Shown here: one piece after another, positions 1 through 8,617 of the stretch
How positions within the stretch are numbered: the stretch's first letter is position 1
How the letters are laid out: each line of letters starts with the position of its first letter
NCBI GenBank assembly: GCA_934728585.1
Contig: CAKVDZ010000001.1
Coordinates: 219,285 to 283,284, forward strand
Direction: 5' to 3'
DNA: 64,000 nucleotides
Origin: an uncultured Candidatus Melainabacteria bacterium
Lineage (GTDB): Bacteria; Cyanobacteriota; Vampirovibrionia; Gastranaerophilales; Gastranaerophilaceae
Notes under the pieces: generated by a model
Databases searched by the model: none
Seen by the model: only the letters and a program-made list of their open reading frames with translations
What the model was told of the DNA's origin: nothing
Made by a program: the position numbers and the translations under genes

Positions 1-339
1 CATATGCCTCAAATATGTATAAATAAACCATCTTACGTAAAAAAAGCTGTTGTAAAAGTTTTATTATAAATTAGCATAAAAAACTTCAGATAAACCATCG
101 GTACACAAGAATTTTAAAAGTCTATCTGAAGCCTTTATCGCACGACTATGAATGCGAGAAATCTATTAAATTTTTATTATATAAAGAACTCTATTTTATG
201 ATATGAAAAGTAGCCGATAATCGGCAAATAACATAGGATAAAGGAAAGTATAAGGATTGGGAATAATAATATATATTAAATATATGCCCCCTTTTTTTGC
301 ATGACTAACAAATTATTAACAGATATTTACAAACGTTAA
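1..339. other. Non-coding region downstream of dnaX
   Basis: I see no convincing coding region here. It holds a 9-bp inverted repeat (CTTCAGATA near 84-92 and TATCTGAAG near 122-130), a short palindrome GCCGATAATCGGC near 214-226, and A/T-rich sequence. I looked for an SRP RNA, which lies beside dnaX in some bacteria, but the conserved apical loop (GGAAGCAGC-like) is absent on both strands. Confidence 0.5.
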
Positions 340-2244
340 TTATTCTACGACTTTTCCATCGAACAAGTCTTTAACCATTTTTGCTTGATCTGATAATGCT
401 GTATCATCTTTGGTTTTACGTTCTTCTTTTTCAGGTAAAGTACCTACAACTTCAACCATTTCTGGGTTATCCGTTGGTTTAAAAATTTCTTTTGGTTCTC
501 CTGTTTTTACTGGTTCTTCAACCTTTTTTACAGGTTCATCTTTGGGTTGAGGTTCTTGTTTTTGAGCCAATTCTACCTTGTTCATAGATTGTTGAATTTT
601 TGCATCAGAAGGTTGCGGTGCGCGAATTAACAAATTGGAATTTGTTTGTCCAAATAACTTATCAATTGCAGAAATAATCTCATTTTTTCTAAATTCTTCG
701 TTTAAACCTTTTACCCAAATTGGATTAGCGGTCAAAATAACTTCTTGCGGTGTAATTTGAACTGGCTTCGCTTGTTGAGCTAATAAGCTTTGTACACGGG
801 TGCTTTCAACCAACCCAATCAAATTTTTCCATAACTCTGCTAAATCATTTGTTTCTTCTGATTTAGGTGCGTTCATTAGAATAGGTGAAAAATCTTCTTC
901 TACAGACTTTTCTGGTTGCGTTTGATTGTGTTGAACAGGTTCAGCCTTTGCGTGTTCTATTTGAGGAGTTATAGTTTCAGTTCGTTTTATAACTGGAGGT
1001 TGAACCCCTGCTCCAGCTGGTTTCATTGATGGTTTTTGAACTGGAGATGGTGGCGTTTTGTAGCTTGTAGCTGAAACGTGTTGAGTTTCTCCTGATTCTA
1101 ATTTTAGTAGTCTATTTTGCAAATCTACAAGCTTTGTATTTTCTGCCAAATTAGCCAAATCAATCATCGCAACTTCTAACCAAAGATGCGGATTTGTAGA
1201 CATTTTTAGTTCATTTATGTAATGAGAAGTTTTTTCAATTAAGAAAACTATTTGATGGGTTTCTAGTTTCTCAACTTGAGTTTTTAAAACGTCCATTTGA
1301 GCTTGTGTTGTTTGTGTAAGTTCTGGAATAAGTTCAGAACTACAATTTTTTACAACTAGTAAATTTTTGAAATAATTTAGTAGATTTAACAAAATTTGAG
1401 ATGGCTCATTTCCTGAATTATAGATATTTTCTAGAATTTCAATAGCGATATCAGATTTTGAGTCAATAATTGCATCAGTTAATTTCTTTAAAATATCAAA
1501 TGAAATTCGACCAAGAAGCGAGTTTATATCTTCAGTTGTAATTGCATGATCTACGTCTAAAACACTCAATTGGTCGAGCAAAGCTAAGCTATCACGCATA
1601 CCACCAGCAGCATTTTTGGCAATTGTCATAATTGCATCGTCTTCAATTTGAATTTTTTCTAACTCTGCAATATGCTTTAAGTGTTTAGCGATGTCGTCTG
1701 TTGTAATACGTTTAAAATCAAATCTTTGGCAACGACTTTTAATAGTGTCTAAAACCTTATGAACTTCAGTTGTTGCAAGAATAAATACAACATTTTCAGG
1801 TGGTTCTTCAAGGGTTTTTAATAAAGCATTAAACGCTTGAACTGTCAACATATGAACTTCGTCTATGATATATATTTTATATTTTCCGTTTACTGGCGCA
1901 TATTGAATTTTCTCCAAAATATTTTGCGCGTCGTTAACAGAACGATTACTTGCCGCGTCAATTTCAATTACATCAATTGGAGTTGAATTAATAATATCCA
2001 AACAACTTGCGCACTTGCCACAAGGCTTTACGGTCGGACCTTCTACACAGTTAAGCGATTTTGCTAAAATTCTTGCAGTGGAAGTTTTACCTGTTCCGCG
2101 AGGTCCTGTAAACAAGTAAGCGTGCGAAATTTTATTCAAGTTAATTGCGTTTGCAAGCGCCTTTTTAACGTGTTCTTGCCCTACAATTTCTTCTAAAATT
2201 TGTGGTCTATATTTTCTGTATAAAGGAATATATTTTTCGTTCAT
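340..2244 (-). CDS. dnaX: DNA polymerase III subunit gamma/tau
   Basis: This is the clamp-loader ATPase of the replicative polymerase (634 aa). The AAA+ module occupies roughly residues 1-370: Walker A GPRGTGKTS near residue 46, the zinc-binding cysteines CVEGPTVKPCGKCASC, Walker B IIDEVHM and the SRC sensor motif SRCQRF. A Pro/Gln/Lys-rich linker follows. A globular region near residues 470-550 resembles the tau C-terminal domain, and the protein ends in a Lys/Glu-rich tail. The start is supported by a -10 box TATAAT lying 6 bp before the ATG with a -35-like TTCTCA 17 bp further up, which implies a leaderless mRNA. A slippery heptamer A AAA AAG lies at codons 572-574, and the -1 frame meets UGA one codon later. 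It is divergent from the ldcA-like gene. Confidence 0.97.
   Translation of the reverse strand: MNEKYIPLYRKYRPQILEEIVGQEHVKKALANAINLNKISHAYLFTGPRGTGKTSTARILAKSLNCVEGPTVKPCGKCASCLDIINSTPIDVIEIDAASNRSVNDAQNILEKIQYAPVNGKYKIYIIDEVHMLTVQAFNALLKTLEEPPENVVFILATTEVHKVLDTIKSRCQRFDFKRITTDDIAKHLKHIAELEKIQIEDDAIMTIAKNAAGGMRDSLALLDQLSVLDVDHAITTEDINSLLGRISFDILKKLTDAIIDSKSDIAIEILENIYNSGNEPSQILLNLLNYFKNLLVVKNCSSELIPELTQTTQAQMDVLKTQVEKLETHQIVFLIEKTSHYINELKMSTNPHLWLEVAMIDLANLAENTKLVDLQNRLLKLESGETQHVSATSYKTPPSPVQKPSMKPAGAGVQPPVIKRTETITPQIEHAKAEPVQHNQTQPEKSVEEDFSPILMNAPKSEETNDLAELWKNLIGLVESTRVQSLLAQQAKPVQITPQEVILTANPIWVKGLNEEFRKNEIISAIDKLFGQTNSNLLIRAPQPSDAKIQQSMNKVELAQKQEPQPKDEPVKKVEEPVKTGEPKEIFKPTDNPEMVEVVGTLPEKEERKTKDDTALSDQAKMVKDLFDGKVVE
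523..530 (-). other. Candidate -1 frameshift heptamer in dnaX
   Basis: Read on the minus strand this is A AAA AAG in the X XXY YYZ phase (codons GTA AAA AAG GTT GAA). A -1 slip gives Lys-Lys-Gly and then UGA. This resembles the classic E. coli dnaX site in both heptamer and immediate stop. Unlike E. coli, it is near the C-terminus and would remove only about 60 residues, and the downstream stem is weak (GGTT/AACC). AAA AAG is common in this AT-rich genome, so chance is a real alternative. Confidence 0.3.
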
Positions 2245-2279
2245 GGTATTATTATATCCTAAGAAAAAGGTTATGAGAA
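2245..2279 (-). promoter_or_regulatory. dnaX promoter, leaderless type
   Basis: On the minus strand a -35-like TTCTCA (2279-2274) is followed by a 17-bp spacer and TATAAT (2256-2251), then 6 bp and the dnaX ATG. The expected transcription start falls on or next to the ATG, and no Shine-Dalgarno sequence can fit. Confidence 0.6.
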
Positions 2280-2283
2280 GTTT

Positions 2284-3168
2284 ATGAATTTAATTAAACC
2301 AAAAAACTTAAAAATTGGTGATAATATAGGGATAATTGCACCTGCTGGAGGTGTTGAGAATAATGAAAATATATTAAGAGCAAAGTTTTTTTTCGAAAAT
2401 CGCGGTTATAAAGTTACGCTTGGTAAGAATATTTTAAAAAACAACAGATATCTTGCAGGCACTGATGAAGAAAAACTTGAAGACTTGCATAATTTTTTTG
2501 CAGACGACAGAATAAATGCCATAATTTGCTTACGTGGTGGATATGGGGCTATTCGTTTAATTAATAAAATTGATTATGAATTAATTAAAAATAATCCTAA
2601 GATTTTTGCTGGATATTCTGATATAACAGCACTTTCTGCGATGTTCTTAAAAAAATCCAATCTTATAACATATTCCGCTCCTATGATTCAAGGTGATTTT
2701 GGAATAAAAGATATTAGCGAGTTTACGATAAATTCGTTTTTTAAAACAGTAACGACGGAAGACAAACAAGAATTCAAAGCTAAAACCATATATAATAGCG
2801 GAAGTGCAACAGGAATAATGTTTGGAGGAAATCTTGCGACTATTGTATCTCTTTGTGGTATGGATTTTATACCAAACGAACCATTTATTTTCTTTGCTGA
2901 AGATTTAAATGAACCTGTTTATAAAATTGATAAAATGTTTACGCAATTATTGAATATAGACGAGTTTAGACGTAATATATCAGGCTTAATTTTAGGCGAT
3001 TTTTTAGACGTTGACAATAAAGAATGGCTTGAAGATTTATTTAAAGAACTTGCTCAAGAGTTAAAAATACCGACTCTAGGTGGTTTTAAAATATCTCATG
3101 CAAAAGATAAGCTGACTATCCCTTATGGAATAAAGTCAGCTATCTGTGAAAATATATTTAAGTTTTGA
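2284..3168 (+). CDS. ldcA: LD-carboxypeptidase, peptidase family S66
   Basis: This 294-aa protein is expected to trim the terminal D-Ala from tetrapeptides during murein recycling. The S66 hallmarks are visible: CLRGGYGAIRL near residue 83, the nucleophile motif GYSDITAL (Ser), the Glu region FAEDLNEPVYKIDKM, and the His region ISHAKDKLTIPYG close to the C-terminus. Length matches the family and no signal peptide is present, in line with a cytoplasmic enzyme. It is divergent from dnaX with a 39-bp gap and converges on the pilin-like gene with only 5 bp between stops. I see no terminator there. Confidence 0.85.
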   Translation: MNLIKPKNLKIGDNIGIIAPAGGVENNENILRAKFFFENRGYKVTLGKNILKNNRYLAGTDEEKLEDLHNFFADDRINAIICLRGGYGAIRLINKIDYELIKNNPKIFAGYSDITALSAMFLKKSNLITYSAPMIQGDFGIKDISEFTINSFFKTVTTEDKQEFKAKTIYNSGSATGIMFGGNLATIVSLCGMDFIPNEPFIFFAEDLNEPVYKIDKMFTQLLNIDEFRRNISGLILGDFLDVDNKEWLEDLFKELAQELKIPTLGGFKISHAKDKLTIPYGIKSAICENIFKF

Positions 3169-3173
3169 TTAAT

Positions 3174-3947
3174 TTAGTCGCAGTAAGTGCCTTTTGGTGT
3201 AGACCATTCCAGAGCTTTACCATCACTGCATTTTCCATTACTATCGACTTTTGAATAATCTAAATTACCGTTGTAGATTGCCCAAGCTGTACAAGCTGAA
3301 CCGCCAGCAGTGTCTAGACAGTCAGTTGTCCATTGGAATAAATCGTCATTTTCTGTACCAACTGGGTAAATGCCCTCTTTTGTAATATAAAATTCAAATA
3401 AGTCCTTACCTTGAACAGATCTGCTTTTTCCGACACCAGTAACGTCAACCATTACAACACCACAAATAGTTTTTAGCGAAGCTGGCATTGAACTTTCTTC
3501 ACCTGTAATATCTTTATTACAATCACTTCCATCTGATTGCTCAATTAAAAATGCGTATGAAATATTGTCACCAGTTACAAATTTACCGACATCTTTTGAT
3601 TTTACATTTTTGTCAGATTCAATACCTTCAATTTTTGCTGATGACTCAAAACAAGAATCATCTTCTTCCATACCGCAATTTTTAGTAATTTTCATAGATG
3701 AAGCCATTCTTTTTGTTATAGTTTCAGTGTCAATATCTGCCCAATTATCCATTAAACCATAATTGCTTGTCATTCTTCCATAAGCATCTTCTAAAACAGA
3801 ATACGCTTTTTTCAATTTTACCACTTTATCTTTATTGCTTGCATCTGTAGATAATGACGGAATTGTCAACATCGCAACAATACCAATAATGCCAAGAACA
3901 ATAAGTGTTTCAGCAAGTGTAAAAGCTCTTTTCTTAATTTGATCCAT
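3174..3947 (-). CDS. Type IV pilin-like protein with prepilin signal
   Basis: The protein (257 aa) begins with a short basic leader followed by AFTLAETLIVLGIIGIV, a textbook class III prepilin cleavage and assembly helix. Processing would follow the A-F junction with Glu at +5. The body has several cysteines (for example NCGMEEDDSCFE and DCLDTAGGSACTAW) that could form disulfides in an exported minor pilin or pseudopilin. No other pilus gene lies nearby, so the substrate or structure it serves is unknown. Similar orphan pilin-like proteins are numerous in Melainabacteria-type genomes, which is part of the taxonomic guess. Confidence 0.8.
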   Translation of the reverse strand: MDQIKKRAFTLAETLIVLGIIGIVAMLTIPSLSTDASNKDKVVKLKKAYSVLEDAYGRMTSNYGLMDNWADIDTETITKRMASSMKITKNCGMEEDDSCFESSAKIEGIESDKNVKSKDVGKFVTGDNISYAFLIEQSDGSDCNKDITGEESSMPASLKTICGVVMVDVTGVGKSRSVQGKDLFEFYITKEGIYPVGTENDDLFQWTTDCLDTAGGSACTAWAIYNGNLDYSKVDSNGKCSDGKALEWSTPKGTYCD

Positions 3948-4012
3948 ATTTGTATTTCCTTTTTCTTTGATACAGATTTCATCGTAACAGACATCTCACA
4001 TAAAGTCAATAA

Positions 4013-4036
4013 AAAAAGAGGTATATACCTCTTTTT
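4013..4036 (-). terminator. Rho-independent terminator after small ORF 4047-4199
   Basis: A perfect 24-bp palindrome (AAAAAGAGGTAT and its complement) is flanked by A and T runs. It is symmetrical, so it could work on both strands. By position it ends transcripts of the small minus-strand gene before the pilin-like gene. Confidence 0.7.
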
Positions 4037-4046
4037 AGTGGATTTT

Positions 4047-4199
4047 TTATTTTGAATTTATCATCTTTGTAAACCACGTAAATGATTCAATTTCTAAACC
4101 ATTGAATGTTGTTTTCAAACACTGAGTTTTCAGATATTCATCAAACTCATCACTTTGTTCTTGCGAAAAATTCGCATTTTTTGATTCTACTGATGCCAT
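4047..4199 (-). CDS. Small protein of 50 aa, unknown function
   Basis: A short frame starts MASVESKNANFSQ and ends FTWFTKMINSK. It is preceded by a very strong ribosome binding site (AAAAAGGAGGAGTT directly before ATG) and followed by a terminator 10 bp after the stop, which together argue that it is a real gene. It is hydrophilic with no membrane segment and one Cys. I recognise no family. It lies between the pilin-like gene and bioY. Confidence 0.6.
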   Translation of the reverse strand: MASVESKNANFSQEQSDEFDEYLKTQCLKTTFNGLEIESFTWFTKMINSK

Positions 4200-4294
4200 A
4201 ACTCCTCCTTTTTAAACTTAAACTGGTACATATAATATGTACAAAGGTTTAAAAAAGGCAAAATTTGATAACCCGACTGGGTAATTTTAGAAAA

Positions 4295-4984
4295 CTAACA
4301 CATCGTAATCCATAAAAATCTCTTTGTAAGGCTCGCACAAATAATCGACAAGACACTAAACATAAAATCATATAAAATTTTTGTTCCACTTTGTGCAATA
4401 ATCCAACCGATTAAAAGTGTATTTGAAGTTTGACTTATTGCACCGATAAAAAATGTATAAATAATACCTATAACGTGTATCGTCAAAACCGAAACCAAAG
4501 AGGCTTGTAATATATTTTTGAACGAAAATCCATTTTTCAAAATAGACGCAGCAAAAAATACAGCTGGTATATACGCTAATATATAGCCGAAATTATAATT
4601 TAACAAATATGTTGGCCCACCACCAAGAGCAAATACAGGATACACAAATAAACCAATGGCAATATAAACCAACACAGCAATTATTCCAAAAACTTTTCCT
4701 AACAAGGCTGCTACAAAAAGTATCACTGGAATTTGAGGAATATATCTGTAATATTTAAAGAAATGATGTTTTATATCAACACCTGAAGTATCAGCCGAAA
4801 TATATGACATAAAATCAACAGGAATCATAAAATGAGTAAAAGATATTTGCGTAAAGGTTGCAATAATAATCATAAAAACGCAAAGACAAGTCAATATAAG
4901 TGTACCTAACGTCATTTTAACAGGTTCACCCTTATATTTAAAAACATTTTCCTTTTTTACGATATCTGGTTTTTCTAACTTCAT
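4295..4984 (-). CDS. bioY: BioY-family transporter substrate-binding (S) component
   Basis: This 229-aa polytopic protein is likely the biotin-binding S component of an ECF transporter. The diagnostic stretch is in the middle: PQIPVILFVAALLGKVFG, then LVYIAIGLFVYPVFALGGG and NFGYILAYIPAVFF, matching the BioY helices with a Pro-Phe and Gly-rich turn. A cytoplasmic N-terminal extension of about 25 residues (Lys/Glu-rich) precedes the first helix. Its ATG overlaps the rimI stop by 4 bp, so the two are translationally coupled. No EcfA/EcfT genes are in the window. Confidence 0.75.
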   Translation of the reverse strand: MKLEKPDIVKKENVFKYKGEPVKMTLGTLILTCLCVFMIIIATFTQISFTHFMIPVDFMSYISADTSGVDIKHHFFKYYRYIPQIPVILFVAALLGKVFGIIAVLVYIAIGLFVYPVFALGGGPTYLLNYNFGYILAYIPAVFFAASILKNGFSFKNILQASLVSVLTIHVIGIIYTFFIGAISQTSNTLLIGWIIAQSGTKILYDFMFSVLSIICASLTKRFLWITMC

Positions 4985-5511
4985 TTTATTATTTCAACCA
5001 ACTCTTTTAGCTTTTCTATGTTTTGGTTATATTTCTCTTTAAATTTATCCCAAAAAATGTTTTCTGTCCACATTATTAAGGCGTCTTCATTATTATTTTG
5101 GTAATAACCTTTTCTTGTTCCTAAAGACTTAAACGAATATTTTTCGTAAAGCCCTATTGCTGGAGTATTGCTAACTCTAACCTCTAAAGTGACATATTTA
5201 ACCATTTCTTTATAGCACACTTCAAAGATTTCTACAAGCAAAGCTTCACCAATTTTTTTCCCTCTATAATTTGGATTAACTGCAATATTTGTAATGTGCG
5301 CCTCGTCTACAATAAGCCAACTGCCTGCATATCCTAATAATTCGTCATTTTCGTTAAAGGCACAAAAATATCTTGCTAAATTATTACTTAATTCCGAATA
5401 AAAAGAATCTCTAGACCAATGGTGCTCGCCATATGTAGCTTCCTCGATGGACATTATTCCATCTATATCTGCTTTTGACATAGGACGTATTTTTATAATT
5501 AACTTATCCAT
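4981..5511 (-). CDS. rimI: RimI-like GNAT N-acetyltransferase
   Basis: This 176-aa GNAT enzyme probably acetylates a protein N-terminus (ribosomal S18 in the E. coli case). The N-terminal RPMSKADIDGIMSIEE and the acetyl-CoA motif A region (ITNIAVNPNYRGKKIGEALL) are typical, followed by TLEVRVSNTPAIGLYEKYSF, the RimI signature. The start has TAAAAT exactly 6 bp upstream of ATG, consistent with leaderless transcription. The stop overlaps the bioY start by 4 bp. Confidence 0.85.
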   Translation of the reverse strand: MDKLIIKIRPMSKADIDGIMSIEEATYGEHHWSRDSFYSELSNNLARYFCAFNENDELLGYAGSWLIVDEAHITNIAVNPNYRGKKIGEALLVEIFEVCYKEMVKYVTLEVRVSNTPAIGLYEKYSFKSLGTRKGYYQNNNEDALIMWTENIFWDKFKEKYNQNIEKLKELVEIIK

Positions 5512-5517
5512 AAATAA

Positions 5518-5523
5518 ATTTTA
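5518..5523 (-). promoter_or_regulatory. -10 box of rimI-bioY, leaderless type
   Basis: TAAAAT on the minus strand ends 6 bp before the rimI ATG at 5511, and there is no Shine-Dalgarno sequence. The geometry is identical to that of dnaX, cca and obgE in this window. Confidence 0.5.
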
Positions 5524-5561
5524 ACCTAAACAAAAATTATGTAAAAGTAGCGTTTTTAAGT

Positions 5562-5567
5562 TATAAT
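5562..5567 (+). promoter_or_regulatory. -10 box of radical SAM gene, leaderless type
   Basis: TATAAT ends 7 bp before the ATG at 5575. No ribosome binding site is visible in the 7 bp, so the mRNA probably starts at or beside the start codon. Confidence 0.5.
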
Positions 5568-5574
5568 CAATGGT

Positions 5575-6645
5575 ATGCTAAATTATTCAAAATTATTTGA
5601 TACTTTTAGAAATCTTTACGCTTTGCCTGCTTATAACTCAAAATACGGTAGAGCTTTAATGCCCTTAAGGTATTTTTTTGAATTAACTTACCGTTGCAAC
5701 TTACAATGCCCTTATTGCTATGTTGGAAGCGATAGAAACAAAAACGAACTTTCAACTCAAGAATGGTTTGAGGTTATAAATCAAATTCCTTTTTATGCCT
5801 TTATAACGCTTGTTGGCGGTGAACCTCTTATAAGACAAGATTTTATTCCTATTTTAAAAAAAGCTTGTAAAAAAACTTTTGGCAAGGTTAATGTAGTTTC
5901 AAATGGTATTTTGATTAACGAAGATATTATTCAAGCTTTTATAAAAACAAAAATGCTTTTGCTTTCTATATCTCTAGATGGCTATGGAGAAAACCACGAC
6001 AGTAACAGAGGTCAAAGTGGAATTTTTGACAAAATTATAAACAATTTAGACAGTTTAAACTCGCATAAAAAACGTCCAATGGTTGATATTAAAACTATTG
6101 TACTTGAAAATAATTTAGATGATTTACCAAAATTATATAAGCTTTGTGCAGATATGAATTTTGAGTTTCTGTCTATTTCTTTTTTGAGAAACAACAATCT
6201 AAAACAAAATTCGGTGCTGTTTGACCAGTTCATGCCAGATTTTAACGAGAACTATCCAATAAAAAAATACTTTGACTTAGAACATTTTAAAGAAGTGTAC
6301 AAAGAAATTGAGTGCTTAAGCAAAAGAAACAAAACAAAGATAAGATTTTCTCCAAAATTTGAAAATTGCAAAAATCCATTACTTGCTATTGAAAAATTCT
6401 TTAGTTCAGAAAGTAAACCCATAACAGAGATTTACAAACCTTGTAAGTTTCCTTTTTCAAATACTTTCATAACTCCAGAGGGAAATCTTTATCCTTGCTT
6501 ATCGCAAAAAATGGGCAACGTTAAAGAACAACCTATCAAAGAGATTTTCAATAAGCCAAATTATTGTTGTTTTAGAAAAAATCTAAAAGTATCGAAAGTT
6601 TTTGGCGCATGCCAAATGTGTTGTGAACTTGATTTGCAAGAATAA
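5575..6645 (+). CDS. Radical SAM protein with C-terminal SPASM-like cysteines
   Basis: This 356-aa enzyme has the radical SAM 4Fe-4S motif CNLQCPYC (CxxxCxxC) near residue 41, LVGGEPLIR as the GGE SAM-binding motif and the SIDG-type strand LSISLDGYG. The C-terminal part carries a second cysteine set (CKFPFS, GNLYPCLSQKMGN, NYCCF, CQMCCEL) typical of SPASM or twitch auxiliary clusters, seen in peptide-modifying or MoaA/PqqE-type enzymes. No precursor peptide is evident beside it, so the substrate is unknown. It converges on the downstream membrane protein with 3 bp between stops. Confidence 0.8.
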   Translation: MLNYSKLFDTFRNLYALPAYNSKYGRALMPLRYFFELTYRCNLQCPYCYVGSDRNKNELSTQEWFEVINQIPFYAFITLVGGEPLIRQDFIPILKKACKKTFGKVNVVSNGILINEDIIQAFIKTKMLLLSISLDGYGENHDSNRGQSGIFDKIINNLDSLNSHKKRPMVDIKTIVLENNLDDLPKLYKLCADMNFEFLSISFLRNNNLKQNSVLFDQFMPDFNENYPIKKYFDLEHFKEVYKEIECLSKRNKTKIRFSPKFENCKNPLLAIEKFFSSESKPITEIYKPCKFPFSNTFITPEGNLYPCLSQKMGNVKEQPIKEIFNKPNYCCFRKNLKVSKVFGACQMCCELDLQE

Positions 6646-6648
6646 ATT

Positions 6649-7872
6649 TTACCAAACGTAAGGTATAAATCTATATTTAACTTTTTTGCAATATTCTCTA
6701 TAATCAGGATCTAAAGACATGTGACGTTCTTCAGTAATTGCTCTGAAATAATATACAACTGTCCAAAGAATTGCCGCTAAAACATAAAATACCATTTGCA
6801 AGTAATGATTTGTCCTTACATACATACTAATAAGACTAATACTGCCTAAATACCACGCTAAAATTTTTGTTACATAAGCAGGGTGTCTTACAATATTATA
6901 TGGGAATATTGAAACAGTTCCTCTGTTTGTTAAATTACTAGCTTTAGTAAACAAAGCTACAGACGCTGAAACATACAATGCAATTAAAATTAATGCAATC
7001 ACGTATGTTATCCAAATTGAAATTGAAGTGCTTTTTGTAAATGTGAAAAGTGCTTCATTGTGCGAATAAGGGAAAAATGTTACTGATACAGAGCTAAATG
7101 GTGGGTAACAAAATAAACAAATAAAAATTCCAAATGGAGTAATTTCTACCGTTCTAATTTTATTTTTCAGTAATGGAAGTTCTGTACAATATCCAATTGA
7201 AAAGACAAATGTATCAATAAAATATAGAAAACAAACAATCGCAAGATAAACATAGTTTCTGTAATATATCAAATTATCTGAATGAGTTTTTAGTAACTCC
7301 ATAAAAGAAGTTCCACTTGCAAGAACCGTATCATTTATTTCTAAAAGTGTTTTATAATCTGCAATACAATTACTTATGTGTTGCCAGAACCAAGTACACA
7401 TTTGTGGTCCAAAAAAGAATTTGATAAAAAACAACATCAAAGCTTGTTTTTGACGATAATCAGGAGTTAACCAACTTAAAAATTCTGTTGCAGTTGCATC
7501 TTTTTTTAACCCATCTCGTTTAATAACTTTTAATAAATATTTAACGACATCAACACTGTGAGAAACATACACACTTCTTGGTTTAAGCCAAAATAAAAAT
7601 ATCGGAGCTAAAACGATGTACGCTAAATATAAATACACAATTACATCAGATACGTGCGGAAAGTTTTTTGTTGCTTGAATAAAAAATGGATTAAACAATA
7701 AAAAAACAGTTGCAAATCCATATACCAAACACGCTGAAATATAATGTTGAAAAATCAAACTGTTTGGCGGAGTTGGTAAAGAATCATCTACATATCCAAT
7801 ATTATAGTTTTTGTCAAAATATTCCTTTGCTTCCTCTTTTGACATTGAATTGTAATCTACTTCAGTATTCAT
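6649..7872 (-). CDS. Polytopic membrane protein with ICMT/PEMT-like methyltransferase end
   Basis: This protein of about 407 aa has many hydrophobic helices. Its C-terminus resembles the isoprenylcysteine/phospholipid methyltransferase fold: NIVRHPAYVTKILAWYLG, then a helix, then TEERHMSLDPDYREYCKKVKYRFIPYVW, matching the family RHPxY and E-x-x-x-x-x-D-pxYxxY pattern. The acceptor is unknown. I prefer the ATG at 7872 because AAGGGAT precedes it and a TATAAT box lies upstream at a normal leader distance. ATG at 7884 or TTG at 7893 are alternatives. Confidence 0.6.
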   Translation of the reverse strand: MNTEVDYNSMSKEEAKEYFDKNYNIGYVDDSLPTPPNSLIFQHYISACLVYGFATVFLLFNPFFIQATKNFPHVSDVIVYLYLAYIVLAPIFLFWLKPRSVYVSHSVDVVKYLLKVIKRDGLKKDATATEFLSWLTPDYRQKQALMLFFIKFFFGPQMCTWFWQHISNCIADYKTLLEINDTVLASGTSFMELLKTHSDNLIYYRNYVYLAIVCFLYFIDTFVFSIGYCTELPLLKNKIRTVEITPFGIFICLFCYPPFSSVSVTFFPYSHNEALFTFTKSTSISIWITYVIALILIALYVSASVALFTKASNLTNRGTVSIFPYNIVRHPAYVTKILAWYLGSISLISMYVRTNHYLQMVFYVLAAILWTVVYYFRAITEERHMSLDPDYREYCKKVKYRFIPYVW

Positions 7873-7931
7873 ATATCCCTTCATTCTTATCAAAATACTA
7901 TTATACTATTAGGATACTACAAAATTATTAA

Positions 7932-8409
7932 ACATTGATAAAAAAACAGCGTAACTTTGTAAACAAATATTAATCAATCGTAAAAAGCACTATTCTTGCC
8001 TTTTTAAGAATAAATTTTAATATTTTTATTTTAAAATAAAAAATATATTTAAAAATTTTACCAAAGAAATAACAAGCACTAAAGACTCAATATTAATAGG
8101 CTTTTTTAGATTTAAAAAAAATTATTTGTCCGTACTATTACGGACGTATTATTACGTACGTAAAATCGCGTACGTGATAATGCGGACTAAATTAAGATTT
8201 CAAAATTATATAATAAAATCACAAGGTTGAAAAACAAGTCAACCGCAACAAATATTTAATAAAAACTCATTTCTCAAAAGGAGGAAGATGCCTTTGTTAC
8301 TCAATATCTAACTTAATGCCAAAAATGAGCGAATTTAAAAGTATATATATAGAAATTTTAAAATTTTATCATGTAGCATGTAAATAATACGTGTCTTAAG
8401 GAAGCATCA
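7932..8409. promoter_or_regulatory. Control region of the capsid island
   Basis: This 478-bp gap separates the chromosomal gene from the phage-like island. It contains A/T-rich DNA, four tandem 14-bp repeats (8132-8187), a hairpin GGTTGA/TCAACC (8225-8244), and a strong ribosome binding site AAAAGGAGGAAG before a 7-codon frame MPLLLNI at 8288-8311. CTCATTT and AAATGAG, which can pair, flank that little frame and could hide its binding site. This looks like a leader or attenuation region, but no known element was recognised. Confidence 0.45.
8132..8187. repeat. Four tandem 14-bp repeats (operator or iteron-like)
   Basis: The four contiguous units are GTACTATTACGGAC, GTATTATTACGTAC, GTAAAATCGCGTAC and GTGATAATGCGGAC, with consensus GTANTATTACGTAC. 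The unit junctions form palindromes such as TACGTACGTA, and the first unit with its flank forms GTCCGTA-CTAT-TACGGAC. Placement just ahead of a DNA-binding protein gene and the virion operon suggests cooperative regulator binding. Replication iterons are the alternative. Confidence 0.75.
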
Positions 8410-8604
8410 ATGGAATTGTCATTACGTGAAAAAGAAGTTGTAAAATTACTGTGCTTAGGTTACATGGATAAAGAAATCTCCGAGATTATGAATATTTCTA
8501 GCCGAACCGTTCAGACTTATGTTGAGAGAACTATGTATAAACTTCACGCAAGAAATCGCTTGGCAATGATTGCGACATATGTAAGAGAATACGAAAAACT
8601 TTAA
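8410..8604 (+). CDS. Stand-alone LuxR/GerE-type HTH regulator
   Basis: The 64-residue protein is essentially only the GerE DNA-binding domain: LSLREKEVVKLLCLGYMDKEI, then the recognition helix region SSRTVQTYVERTMYKLHARNR. No receiver or ligand-binding domain is attached. It is preceded by AAGGAAG and stands first in the island, 13 bp before the amidase gene. It probably controls the virion genes, perhaps through the 14-bp repeats upstream. That link is inference. Confidence 0.8.
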   Translation: MELSLREKEVVKLLCLGYMDKEISEIMNISSRTVQTYVERTMYKLHARNRLAMIATYVREYEKL

Positions 8605-8617
8605 GGATTGTACGAAA

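Noticed and set aside
1..339. SRP RNA or other known small RNA next to dnaX
   Set aside because: The conserved SRP apical motif is missing and the one inverted repeat is long-spaced.
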